Made by a program: the position numbers and the translations under genes. Below the pieces are notes generated by a model. It searched no databases and was not told the DNA's origin. It saw nothing but the letters and a program-made list of their open reading frames with translations. From RI-153 sp963721725 (lineage in GTDB: Bacteria > Chloroflexota > Anaerolineae > Caldilineales > Caldilineaceae), in contig CAVRLX010000014.1 of NCBI GenBank assembly GCA_963721725.1, positions 1-64,000 on the forward strand: a stretch of 64,000 nt of DNA, given 5' to 3'. Below are positions 7,051 to 15,911 of the stretch, one piece after another; position 1 is the first letter of the stretch, and every line of letters begins with the position of its first letter.

Positions 7051-8922
7051 GACTCCCCTGCGACAAGGTCAATTTGCAGGGGAAGCGTTGAGCGAATGCG
7101 TGGGGACAGAGAATGCGGCGAATCCGCATTTTTCAGGGCATAAAAACAGGGTGGAACGGTTATGGCTCGACGTTGACGGCAGTGTCAGGCGCTTCAAGAG
7201 CCAAAAAAGGGCGATTGCAGCCAGGAGAGAGGGGGTTTCGGCCACTTTGCGCTGAATTCGGCGTACGTTGACCATCATGGCCGATGCGATCATCTGACAG
7301 GCCACGCGGAAGAGTCCCCGCACTCTGAGATGGCCCTGATTCAAGGAGTGCTTGACCGAGCGGATGGTGGCCTCGACAGCCGCCCGGGGATTGCCTTGGG
7401 TGGGCATGGCCAAGAGGACCTGCCGTTTGAGTGTGACCTTAATCCAGCGCTGCTCCACGTAAAGGGCCGGGGTGCGATTGCCGCCGCGGGGCCGCACGGG
7501 ACAAATGTCCAGTAGTGGGCAGGCCTGACAGGTTGCCACATCGGGTCGGCCAATGAAACGATCCTCGGTCCGTCCTGGCTCAATCTCAAACCGCTGGCCT
7601 TGGGGGCAGGTGGCGGCCAGAGGGATTTCTGCCGAGTCGGTCTCGAACTGAAAATCGACCAGACTCAGGGTGTCTGGGTTGGGTTTGTCGCCTCGAATGG
7701 CCGTCTGAACATGCTTGATATGGTGTTCATCCAGAATTTCATCCACACCAGGACTGTTGTAGCCGCCATCGGTGTAGATTTTCTCTACGTCCGTGCGCTC
7801 AATGAGAGCGGGCAGTTCATCTTGGAACATGCGGGCATCATCGGCCACATTGGGTTTGGTCTGCACGTTGAGAATCAGCTGTAAATCGTTGTCGGGATGG
7901 CAGGTTTCCGTGATGTTGGTCACGAAGCCCTGATACCCCTCCCCATTTTTGCGGCGAAAGGTGGCGTCGGGATCGTCCGGCGCTTGCAGGCTGGTAGCGG
8001 CCAGTTCGGCGGGCACTTTGGCCCGCTGTTCACTTTCTTCCCACACAAAGTGCTCGGCGAAGACCCGGGTCAGCAGCTGGTAGGCTGGCTCTTGTGCATA
8101 GGCGGCAGCCAATTCTGTCACCAGCTGGGCCATGACGCCCCCCATAGTCTCGATATGGGTGGCGTATTCGTCATTCTTGAGTCGATAGACATAGTGGCCG
8201 GACTTGCCTTTCACATAAGAGCTCAGCAGGTCGGCATACGTGGCCTGATCGATTTCTGACAACATGCGTTGCACTCGATGTAAGACTTCGACCAACAGAT
8301 GAAGCCGACTATATTGGCGAATATGGCTGGCGATTTGGCTAGAATCCGTGCGCAGCTCCTGTGTGCGCACCCCGAAGGCCTCGATCTGCTCATCGGTCAC
8401 TTGCGCAAAGGCCGCTTCGAACAGGTTCTCGCCTGTCGCCTGCATATGCTCACTCAGGCGACGACGAAATTCATAGACCGTGCGGATGGCAAAGTAGCCT
8501 TCACTCAGTTGGGCATAGCCCAGGGCGTAGCGAACCTGTAGATCAAAGGTGAAGTGCTCGTACATCTCCTCGTCGGTCCAGCCAAAGCCGGCCTTGAGAA
8601 TCTCTAGCCCAATCAGCACGTTCACCGGCACATTGGGGCGAGACGCCTCGGTCGAGTACAGGACCGCAAACGGTTCTTCATCCAGGCGCTCGAACACATC
8701 CCGACGGAAGGTGCCAGCCCATGAGGCGTTCAACTTTTCCCGCATCCTGGACGGTAGCTCGTCCAGTGTGCTAAACAAGTGCCCTTGTCGATGCTTTTCG
8801 TTCTTTTGAAACATGGCTTTTACTCGCTGGATTAGGGACTACGCCGGTGCCTGACTCTATTCTACCCATTTTCAGAAATATCGCGAGTTTTACCCTTGTT
8901 AAGACCTTTTTGCAGTAGAGTC
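7051..8922 (-). mobile_element. Complete IS1182-type insertion sequence, copy 1
   Basis: This 1872-bp element has imperfect 20-bp terminal inverted repeats of the form GACTCYMCTGCRAMAAGGTC, at 7051-7070 and in reverse complement at 8903-8922. Four positions differ. It carries one transposase gene, read on the minus strand, filling almost the whole element. The 6-bp target duplication on both sides shows a genuine insertion. Copy 2, in opposite orientation, starts at 9774 and is nearly identical, so the transposition events are recent. Confidence 0.9.
7069..8814 (-). CDS. IS1182-family DDE transposase, copy 1
   Basis: This 581-residue transposase has an N-terminal DUF772-like domain (FAVLYSTEASRPNVPVNVLI, LKAGFGWTDEEMYEHF, YFAIRTVYEFRRRLSEH). 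A first catalytic Asp lies in LRTDSSQIASHI and a second in EKIYTDGGYNSPGVD. A C-terminal DDE_Tnp_1_6 region contains a cysteine cluster (CQACPLLDICP). The third acidic residue is probably the Glu in AVEATIRSVKHSLNQGH. The ORF is intact and the element has both ends and a target duplication, so it may be active. Its stop codon lies at the edge of the terminal repeat, as is common for compact elements. Confidence 0.93.
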   Translation of the reverse strand: MFQKNEKHRQGHLFSTLDELPSRMREKLNASWAGTFRRDVFERLDEEPFAVLYSTEASRPNVPVNVLIGLEILKAGFGWTDEEMYEHFTFDLQVRYALGYAQLSEGYFAIRTVYEFRRRLSEHMQATGENLFEAAFAQVTDEQIEAFGVRTQELRTDSSQIASHIRQYSRLHLLVEVLHRVQRMLSEIDQATYADLLSSYVKGKSGHYVYRLKNDEYATHIETMGGVMAQLVTELAAAYAQEPAYQLLTRVFAEHFVWEESEQRAKVPAELAATSLQAPDDPDATFRRKNGEGYQGFVTNITETCHPDNDLQLILNVQTKPNVADDARMFQDELPALIERTDVEKIYTDGGYNSPGVDEILDEHHIKHVQTAIRGDKPNPDTLSLVDFQFETDSAEIPLAATCPQGQRFEIEPGRTEDRFIGRPDVATCQACPLLDICPVRPRGGNRTPALYVEQRWIKVTLKRQVLLAMPTQGNPRAAVEATIRSVKHSLNQGHLRVRGLFRVACQMIASAMMVNVRRIQRKVAETPSLLAAIALFWLLKRLTLPSTSSHNRSTLFLCPEKCGFAAFSVPTHSLNASPAN

Positions 8923-8928
8923 ATCTTA
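8923..8928. repeat. Target-site duplication, right (ATCTTA)
   Basis: This is the second copy of ATCTTA, directly after the right end of IS copy 1. It matches 7045-7050 and restores the nuclease reading frame when one copy is kept. Confidence 0.8.
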
Positions 8929-9773
8929 CTAACAGAAATATATTTATATGAGGATTTTATCTTACGAGATTGCTCCCGACCCTCTGCATCATTATCAAAA
9001 ATACAAACGAATTCTGGCTTATACGGGAGATCCTTTGCAAAAAGACCACAATAGTGCAAATACCCTGCAAATTTAGATGCTCCGCCAGACCATACAATAT
9101 TCGGAACAGATAAGTCCAACATTGTAAGCATTGTCGTTATGTACTTTCTATCTTCTTCTCCTTCGACGAGAATATTGTATGGTAGAACTTCCCAGCCATC
9201 GTTGTTGCTTATACCAAGTGCTGCTAATGAGTAAAGCCTTTTCAAAGTCAGACTTGCATACAACTGGTGTGGTGCTCACCTCATAAAATTTCTGATTCGG
9301 CTTTCTTCTATATTCTCGTTCTGAAACATTGCCTTTGAAAATATGCGTAGATCTTAAATCATTTAGTCTGACAAAATGTTGTGAGTGTGTGGTTAAATCA
9401 ATGACTGCTTTCTCTCGCTAACTATCTCGTAGAATACCGCAGCAACCTTTTTCTGCAAACGAGGGTGAAGAAAGGCTTCCGGCTCATCAATTCCCCAAAT
9501 TATGTTGCGCTTTGAATTCTGTGAAATAAACTGCATGAGTGCTAAAAATACAGCACGCTGTGCTCCGCTACCCTTAGATGCAATTCCGTGCGTATTGCCA
9601 TCATGTAAAGTAATTAAAGTCATTGTTTTTACAACATCTCGGAGCCTCTCAAACTCCGCAAATTTAATACCTATCTTCTTCCCATTGAGAATTCCATCGA
9701 AATCGGTTAGCTTTTCAAAATGTTGATTAATATCTTTTTCAATATCATAAATAGCTGTTTGTGATAGTTCTAT

Positions 9774-11270
9774 GACTCTACTGCAAAAAGGTCTTAACAA
9801 GGGTAAAACTCGCGATATTTCTGAAAATGGGTAGAATAGAGTCAGGCACCGGCGTAGTCCCTAATCCAGCGAGTAAAAGCCATGTTTCAAAAGAACGAAA
9901 AGCATCGACAAGGGCACTTGTTTAGCACACTGGACGAGCTACCGTCCAGGATGCGGGAAAAGTTGAACGCCTCATGGGCTGGCACCTTCCGTCGGGATGT
10001 GTTCGAGCGCCTGGATGAAGAACCGTTTGCGGTCCTGTACTCGACCGAGGCGTCTCGCCCCAATGTGCCGGTGAACGTGCTGATTGGGCTAGAGATTCTC
10101 AAGGCCGGCTTTGGCTGGACCGACGAGGAGATGTACGAGCACTTCACCTTTGATCTACAGGTTCGCTACGCCCTGGGCTATGCCCAACTGAGTGAAGGCT
10201 ACTTTGCCATCCGCACGGTCTATGAATTTCGTCGTCGCCTGAGTGAGCATATGCAGGCGACAGGCGAGAACCTGTTCGAAGCGGCCTTTGCGCAAGTGAC
10301 CGATGAGCAGATCGAGGCCTTCGGGGTGCGCACACAGGAGCTGCGCACGGATTCTAGCCAAATCGCCAGCCATATTCGCCAATATAGTCGGCTTCATCTG
10401 TTGGTCGAAGTCTTACATCGAGTGCAACGCATGTTGTCAGAAATCGATCAGGCCACGTTGCCGACCTGCTGAGCTCTTATGTGAAAGGCAAGTCCGGCCA
10501 CTATGTCTATCGACTCAAGAATGACGAATACGCCACCCATATCGAGACTATGGGGGGCGTCATGGCCCAGCTGGTGACAGAATTGGCTGCCGCCTATGCG
10601 CAAGAGCCAGCCTACCAGCTGCTGACCCGGGTCTTCGCCGAGCACTTTGTGTGGGAAGAAAGTGAACAGCGGGCCAAAGTGCCCGCCGAACTGGCCGCTA
10701 CCAGCCTGCAAGCGCCGGACGATCCCGACGCCACCTTTCGCCGCAAAAATGGGGAGGGGTATCAGGGCTTCGTGACCAACATCACGGAAACCTGCCATCC
10801 CGACAACGATTTACAGCTGATTCTCAACGTGCAGACCAAACCCAATGTGGCCGATGATGCCCGCATGTTCCAAGATGAACTGCCCGCTCTCATTGAGCGC
10901 ACGGACGTAGAGAAAATCTACACCGATGGCGGCTACAACAGTCCTGGTGTGGATGAAATTCTGGATGAACACCATATCAAGCATGTTCAGACGGCCATTC
11001 GAGGCGACAAACCCAACCCAGACACCCTGAGTCTGGTCGATTTTCAGTTCGAGACCGACTCGGCAGAAATCCCTCTGGCCGCCACCTGCCCCCAAGGCCA
11101 GCGGTTTGAGATTGAGCCAGGACGGACCGAGGCTCGTTTCATTGGCCGACCCGATGTGGCAACCTGTCAGGCCTGCCCACTACTGGACATTTGTCCCGTG
11201 CGGCCTCGCGGCGGCAATCGCACCCCGGCCCTTTACGTGGAGCAGCGCTGGATTAAGGTCACACTCAAAC
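9774..11270 (+). mobile_element. Truncated IS1182-type insertion sequence, copy 2
   Basis: Bases from 9774 match copy 1 almost exactly, starting with the terminal repeat GACTCTACTGC, but in the opposite orientation. Identity ends at 11270 within the transposase gene, about 370 bases before the other end would come, and unrelated sequence (a PIG-L gene end) follows. No second terminal repeat or target duplication is visible. Both copies have their 5' ends facing each other across 851 bases of nuclease gene. Confidence 0.88.
9882..11270 (+). pseudogene. IS1182-family transposase, copy 2 (frameshifted, 3' truncated)
   Basis: The reading is identical to copy 1 from the ATG through SEIDQAT, then one base is missing at about 10458 (copy 1 has ACGTATGCC, this copy ACGTTGCC), causing a stop 5 codons later. 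The frame reopens downstream and follows copy 1 with a few substitutions (one Asp to Ala in the EPGRTE-RFIG segment) until WIKVTLK. It is then fused by chance, in frame, to the PIG-L remnant. The C-terminal ~105 residues are missing, so it cannot encode an active transposase. Confidence 0.88.
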
Positions 11271-11438
11271 CGCCGCTCTTGCCACTCGAGATCTCTGTGA
11301 GCGAAGAAGCACTGCAAGCCAAGATCCAGGCGATCCTGGCCTATCGTTCGCAGCTCAGCACCTTTTGGACGGATCAGGCGGATCTGGAATTACAGGTCTT
11401 TGGCTACGCGCACCAAGTGGGCGGGGAGAGGATGTGGG

Positions 11439-11467
<29 letters not shown>
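11271..11467 (+). pseudogene. PIG-L family deacetylase, C-terminal remnant
   Basis: About 65 residues follow the IS break: ISVSEEALQAKIQAILAYRS, QLSTFWTDQADLELQVFGYA, HQVGGERMWVTP. The YRSQ...FW spacing and the terminal GGERMW are typical of the end of LmbE/PIG-L N-acetylglucosamine deacetylases. The catalytic N-terminal part (HPDD) is absent. The last 29 bases overlap the end of the convergent glycosidase gene, which suggests this was the native neighbour before the IS-related break or misassembly. Confidence 0.6.
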
Positions 11468-12779
<1,312 letters not shown>

Positions 12780-12821
12780 TCTGCTCCTGATTTTCTGGGA
12801 CCCTAGACCGCCAGCGACGGC

Positions 12822-13577
12822 CTAGATATCCTCGCCGTTCCCCAGCCGCTTCTGCAAAAATGGATGGGCTGCTGCCAACAACAATACAATTTCACCCGCA
12901 TTCCACCAAAAATGCACATCAATGCGTGTGGCCGTGGTTAGCCCCGGCAACCGCCCACAAAGCCCGCTCCATGCCAGCCAACCATCGCGTCCCAAGACGC
13001 CGGGCAACCCTTGGGCCAGCCCCAAATTGGCAACACCCAACGCTTTTAGTTCCGCCACGGCCTGAAAGTAGCGGATGAGCATATAGGTGTGTTCCAGGCT
13101 GTGCGCCACCGACCAAGCCAACAACAGCCATGCTGCCGGGGAACGCAGGCCCCCGCGGATCAGGTAAATGCAGCAGGCTACTACCAGCCAGTTCCATGTG
13201 AAGTGAACCCACTCGGCGTTGGCCGCGGAGATCAGCCCGCTGGAGAGAAAAGGCGGCCATTTGAGCAAATGATACTGGACCATCTGTACCGCGTGCTCGA
13301 TGGTGTGAAAGCCCTGCATCGCCAACAACACGCTCAGCACCATCACCGCCGCGCCCCACCGTCGCAGATCGTCGTGCCATTTTAGCACCGCCACCGGGAT
13401 CACCACGGCCAGCGCCAGGGTCGTCGCTCCCCAGACCGGCATCGCCGCCCGCCACACGATCATGCTCCACAGCAGCAGCGCCGTCACCAGCGCCGCCATG
13501 ATCAAGCCGGTTCGTTGGCGCGGATGGAGCAAGGAAAGGATGGGGAATGTGTTTTGTATTATTGAACGAAGCATCAT
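12822..13577 (-). CDS. Multi-pass membrane protein with repeated HxxEH motifs
   Basis: This 251-residue protein has about six hydrophobic helices. The first spans RTGLIMAALVTALLLWSMIV. Two helices carry the same spaced motif, GFHTIEHAVQMV and VAHSLEHTYMLI, and further histidines lie in EWVHFTWNW and RIDVHFWWNAGEI. Such clustered intramembrane histidines suggest haem or di-metal binding, but I do not recognise the family. Its ATG overlaps the hicB stop by 4 bases, so it is coupled to the toxin-antitoxin genes. In the ancestral order it probably followed the CRTAC1 gene directly. No biochemical function is proposed. Confidence 0.75.
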   Translation of the reverse strand: MMLRSIIQNTFPILSLLHPRQRTGLIMAALVTALLLWSMIVWRAAMPVWGATTLALAVVIPVAVLKWHDDLRRWGAAVMVLSVLLAMQGFHTIEHAVQMVQYHLLKWPPFLSSGLISAANAEWVHFTWNWLVVACCIYLIRGGLRSPAAWLLLAWSVAHSLEHTYMLIRYFQAVAELKALGVANLGLAQGLPGVLGRDGWLAWSGLCGRLPGLTTATRIDVHFWWNAGEIVLLLAAAHPFLQKRLGNGEDI

Positions 13578-13882
13578 GAGCGGGTCTCAATGACAACATC
13601 TCTGGGAAGAAAGCTGGCAATCTCAAGATGTGTAAAAAAGTAGGTTTCTCCAATGGAATCTTCCATCGCTTCCCAATAGGAGTCAATGCCTCGCGGCTGC
13701 GGGAAAGATTCCCCATCGAGTTGCAGTCCTTCAAAGTGAAATAAGAGGGCTTCCTTCAAATTGCCCAATGTTTCGTCCAATGTCTCTCCCGTAGCAATAC
13801 AACCAGGAACATCGGGAGAATATGCCGAGAAATTGCCCTCCCCTTTTTCGATCACAACTAAATATTTCTGATCTAAATTCAT
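13574..13882 (-). CDS. hicB: HicB-type antitoxin
   Basis: This 102-residue protein starts MNLDQKYLVVIEKGEGNFSA and has the HicB partial RNase-H fold signature YSPDVPGCIATGETLDETL followed by NLKEALLFHFEGL. It neutralises the HicA mRNA interferase encoded just upstream. No separate C-terminal helix-turn-helix is evident; the tail (ETYFFTHLEIASFLPRD) is of the short, non-MetJ kind. It lies 15 bases after hicA, and its stop overlaps the start of the membrane-protein gene. Confidence 0.88.
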   Translation of the reverse strand: MNLDQKYLVVIEKGEGNFSAYSPDVPGCIATGETLDETLGNLKEALLFHFEGLQLDGESFPQPRGIDSYWEAMEDSIGETYFFTHLEIASFLPRDVVIETRS

Positions 13883-13897
13883 AATTGCCTCCCGAAT

Positions 13898-14083
13898 CTA
13901 CCTTAACCCTGCCTGTCGCAAAATGCTTGCCAGTGTACCTTTACGAATTTCATCACTTGGTTTCCCAGCCACTGTCACAGTTCCGGACTTCTCTTGATGT
14001 TTGAACTGTCGGTGGCTGCCTCGTGTGCGCTCCAAATGCCAGCCATCTTCTTCGAGCAACCGAAGCAACTCCCGAACTTTCAT
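13898..14083 (-). CDS. hicA: HicA-type mRNA interferase toxin
   Basis: At 61 residues this is the standard length for HicA, a double-stranded-RNA-binding-fold RNase. It reads MKVRELLRLLEEDGWHLERT and then RGSHRQFKHQEKSGTVTV, where the His of GSHRQF is the catalytic position, followed by KPSDEIRKGTLASILRQAGL. The start lies 2 bases after the CRTAC1 stop, so the toxin depends on the upstream promoter or one inside that gene. Confidence 0.9.
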   Translation of the reverse strand: MKVRELLRLLEEDGWHLERTRGSHRQFKHQEKSGTVTVAGKPSDEIRKGTLASILRQAGLR

Positions 14084-14085
14084 GT

Positions 14086-15735
14086 TTACCTATCCCTTGA
14101 AATACGCGTAACCCTATTCTGTGCTAGTCCCTCGACCACAGAAACCGCCCCATCCGGCCAGTGGATCTCCAGTTGGTTTAATGCCGTGTCGGCGGGGATG
14201 CCAAAATGCAGCGGACCCGCATTGCTGGAAAGATAGCCGCGCGTCACGGCCACATCACGGCGCAGGCGACCAGCACTGCTCTCAAGATAGACGGTTGCGC
14301 CCACGGCGTTGGGATTGGCGCTGCCCGGCCAGTGTAGGTCAACGAGCAGATCATCACCGCCGCAGAGTTGATTCTCGAAAAGCTGGGCTGCCCCGCGCAG
14401 GTTATTGACCACACTGTCCAGATCGCCGTCGCCGTCGAGATCGGCCAGCACCATGCCGCGCCCGCTGCGTGTGCTGTTCAATCCCCAGTCCGGGCGGGTA
14501 AAATCGCCGCGGCCGGTGTTGCGCAGCACCTGATTTTCTTCGACCAATTCGTGGTTGGGCAAATAGCCGAAAATCTCGCGCTCAATAAAGCCATTGACCA
14601 CATAGAGATCGAGCCAGCCGTCGCTGTCCAAATCGCCAAAAACGCCCGACCAACTCCAGCCCGTGGCGTCGGCACGCTGGACATAAGCCCGGTTGCGGAA
14701 AGTTCCACGGCCATCAGGCACAAGCAGGGCGTTTTCTTGGCGCTGCGGATCATCCTCTTCCGGCGAAAACCAGAGATCGCGCACCAGCGGGGCCCAGCTT
14801 GCCAGCACCCGCGGATCTCTGGAATAGGGCTTCATGTCGGTGGCAAAGAGCGCCAGCCTGCCGTCGTTCGCCACGTCGCCCAGATCGTAGCTCATGGTGC
14901 TGTAGCTGGTCTCGTCAAAGGGCGCGGCCGGAAGCCAACCGTCGTCCGTTTGCAGCCAGAGATCATCGCGCTGGGCAAAGTCGTTGCCGATCTGAATATC
15001 GGGTCGCCCGTCGCCGTCCGCATCCCACAGGGCGATGGCAAGGGCCTGGGCATTCCCGGCCAGCGTTGTCGTCCCAAACGTGCCGTCCCGGTTCTCGTGA
15101 TAATAGACACCGCCGCCGCCATCCAGCAAAAATGTATTGCCCAAATCGGTGAGCATGGCTGCATCATACGACGCCGTCACCGCGTCCAGATCGCCGTCGC
15201 CGTCCATGTCGCGCCAGTCGATGACATAGGCGGGGCGCGCAAAGCCGCGCAGAAATTCCTGTGCAAACGTACCGTCGCCGCGATTGCGCCAGAAGTTGAC
15301 CGCGCCGCTGGTGCGCGTCAGCACAATATCGAGCCAGCCGTCGGCGTCCACATCCACCAGCGCCACGGCGCGTGTGCCGCCCACAGGCATCTCCTCTTTG
15401 CGGAAGCGCAGAGTGCCCTCGTTCCAAAAAATCGAGTTAAGGCCAGTCATAGTTGCCCAGCACCAGATCGAGATCGCCATCGTTGTCAAGGTCACCCACG
15501 CCCACGCCCGCGCCGTTGGCCTCGAACATGCGGATCTCGCCGCTGGCTGTGGTAGTGATGTGGTCGAGATTGTGGGCGAGGAAGGTATTGGCGCACACGG
15601 ACGCGGTCAAGGGGCGGCTCTCGGTGGAGACCGGGATCGAAGCGTGCGGCTGCGATGCCGGCGATAGAGATTGACGGCGCTTAATAGCAGCGCCATGCCC
15701 ATGAATATCCATTTGCGCCAGCCCAAGAGCCGCAT
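14086..15735 (-). CDS. CRTAC1-like protein with FG-GAP/VCBS repeats and ASPIC/UnbV domain (two frameshifts)
   Basis: After correction this protein has about 550 residues. It starts at the ATG at 15735 with a signal anchor (MRLLGWRKWIFMGMALLLSA). The frame shifts near 15655 and again near 15448. The body has at least six calcium-binding VCBS/FG-GAP repeats, for example DLDNDGDLDLVLGNYD, DVDADGWLDIVLTR, DMDGDGDLDAV, DLDSDGWLDLYVVNG and DLDGDGDLDSVVNN. The end is an ASPIC/UnbV domain (NAVGATVYLESSAGRLRRDV, LEIHWPDGAVSVVEGL). Such proteins form seven-bladed propellers outside the cytoplasmic membrane; their role is unknown, with adhesion or matrix binding proposed. The shifts lie between well-conserved repeats, so read indels are likely. 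Confidence 0.82.
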
Positions 15736-15758
15736 CGAGTTAAGTCCATTCGTCCAGA

Positions 15759-15793
15759 AGACCTGCCAGGTTTTCAGAAAACCTGGCAGGTCT
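15759..15793. repeat. Perfect 16-bp palindrome with TTTT/AAAA centre
   Basis: AGACCTGCCAGGTTTT (15759-15774), a 3-base loop, and AAAACCTGGCAGGTCT (15778-15793) form a perfect hairpin just upstream of the CRTAC1 start. A related palindrome with the same centre lies at 61431-61463. It could stop transcription from cysNC; it resembles dispersed extragenic palindromes. Confidence 0.75.
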
Positions 15794-15911
15794 GGTTCAG
15801 CCTGATCCGCCCACACCCACGCCAATACCCACGGCGAAACGTGCAATTATCGCCCCAAGTCTTGAATCGCCCCCTGTCGGCGACGAAACCAACCCTCACA
15901 CGGCTCATCGG

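Larger units (their letters stand above)
6675..9773 (-). pseudogene. OLD-family nuclease (ATPase-TOPRIM), interrupted by an IS and truncated
   Basis: OLD-family proteins couple an ABC-type ATPase to a TOPRIM nuclease; many act in phage defence. Reading right to left, the piece after the second IS copy (to ~9416) carries the ATPase C-terminal half: SKGSGAQRAVFLALMQF (signature), IIWGIDEPEAFLHP (Walker B) and, after a frameshift near 9416, the H-loop LTTHSQHFVRLND. A second shift near 9260 leads to TOPRIM sequence: YNILVEGEEDRKYI and FDNDAEGREQSRKI. The frame then meets the IS at 8922. Removing the IS and one target duplicate joins KYISVSK directly to IELPRHDGAVYMEG in frame, down to the stop at 6675. 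The N-terminal ATPase half is missing beyond 9773. The gene is AT-rich, suggesting transfer. I see no Gabija-type helicase partner. Confidence 0.8.
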
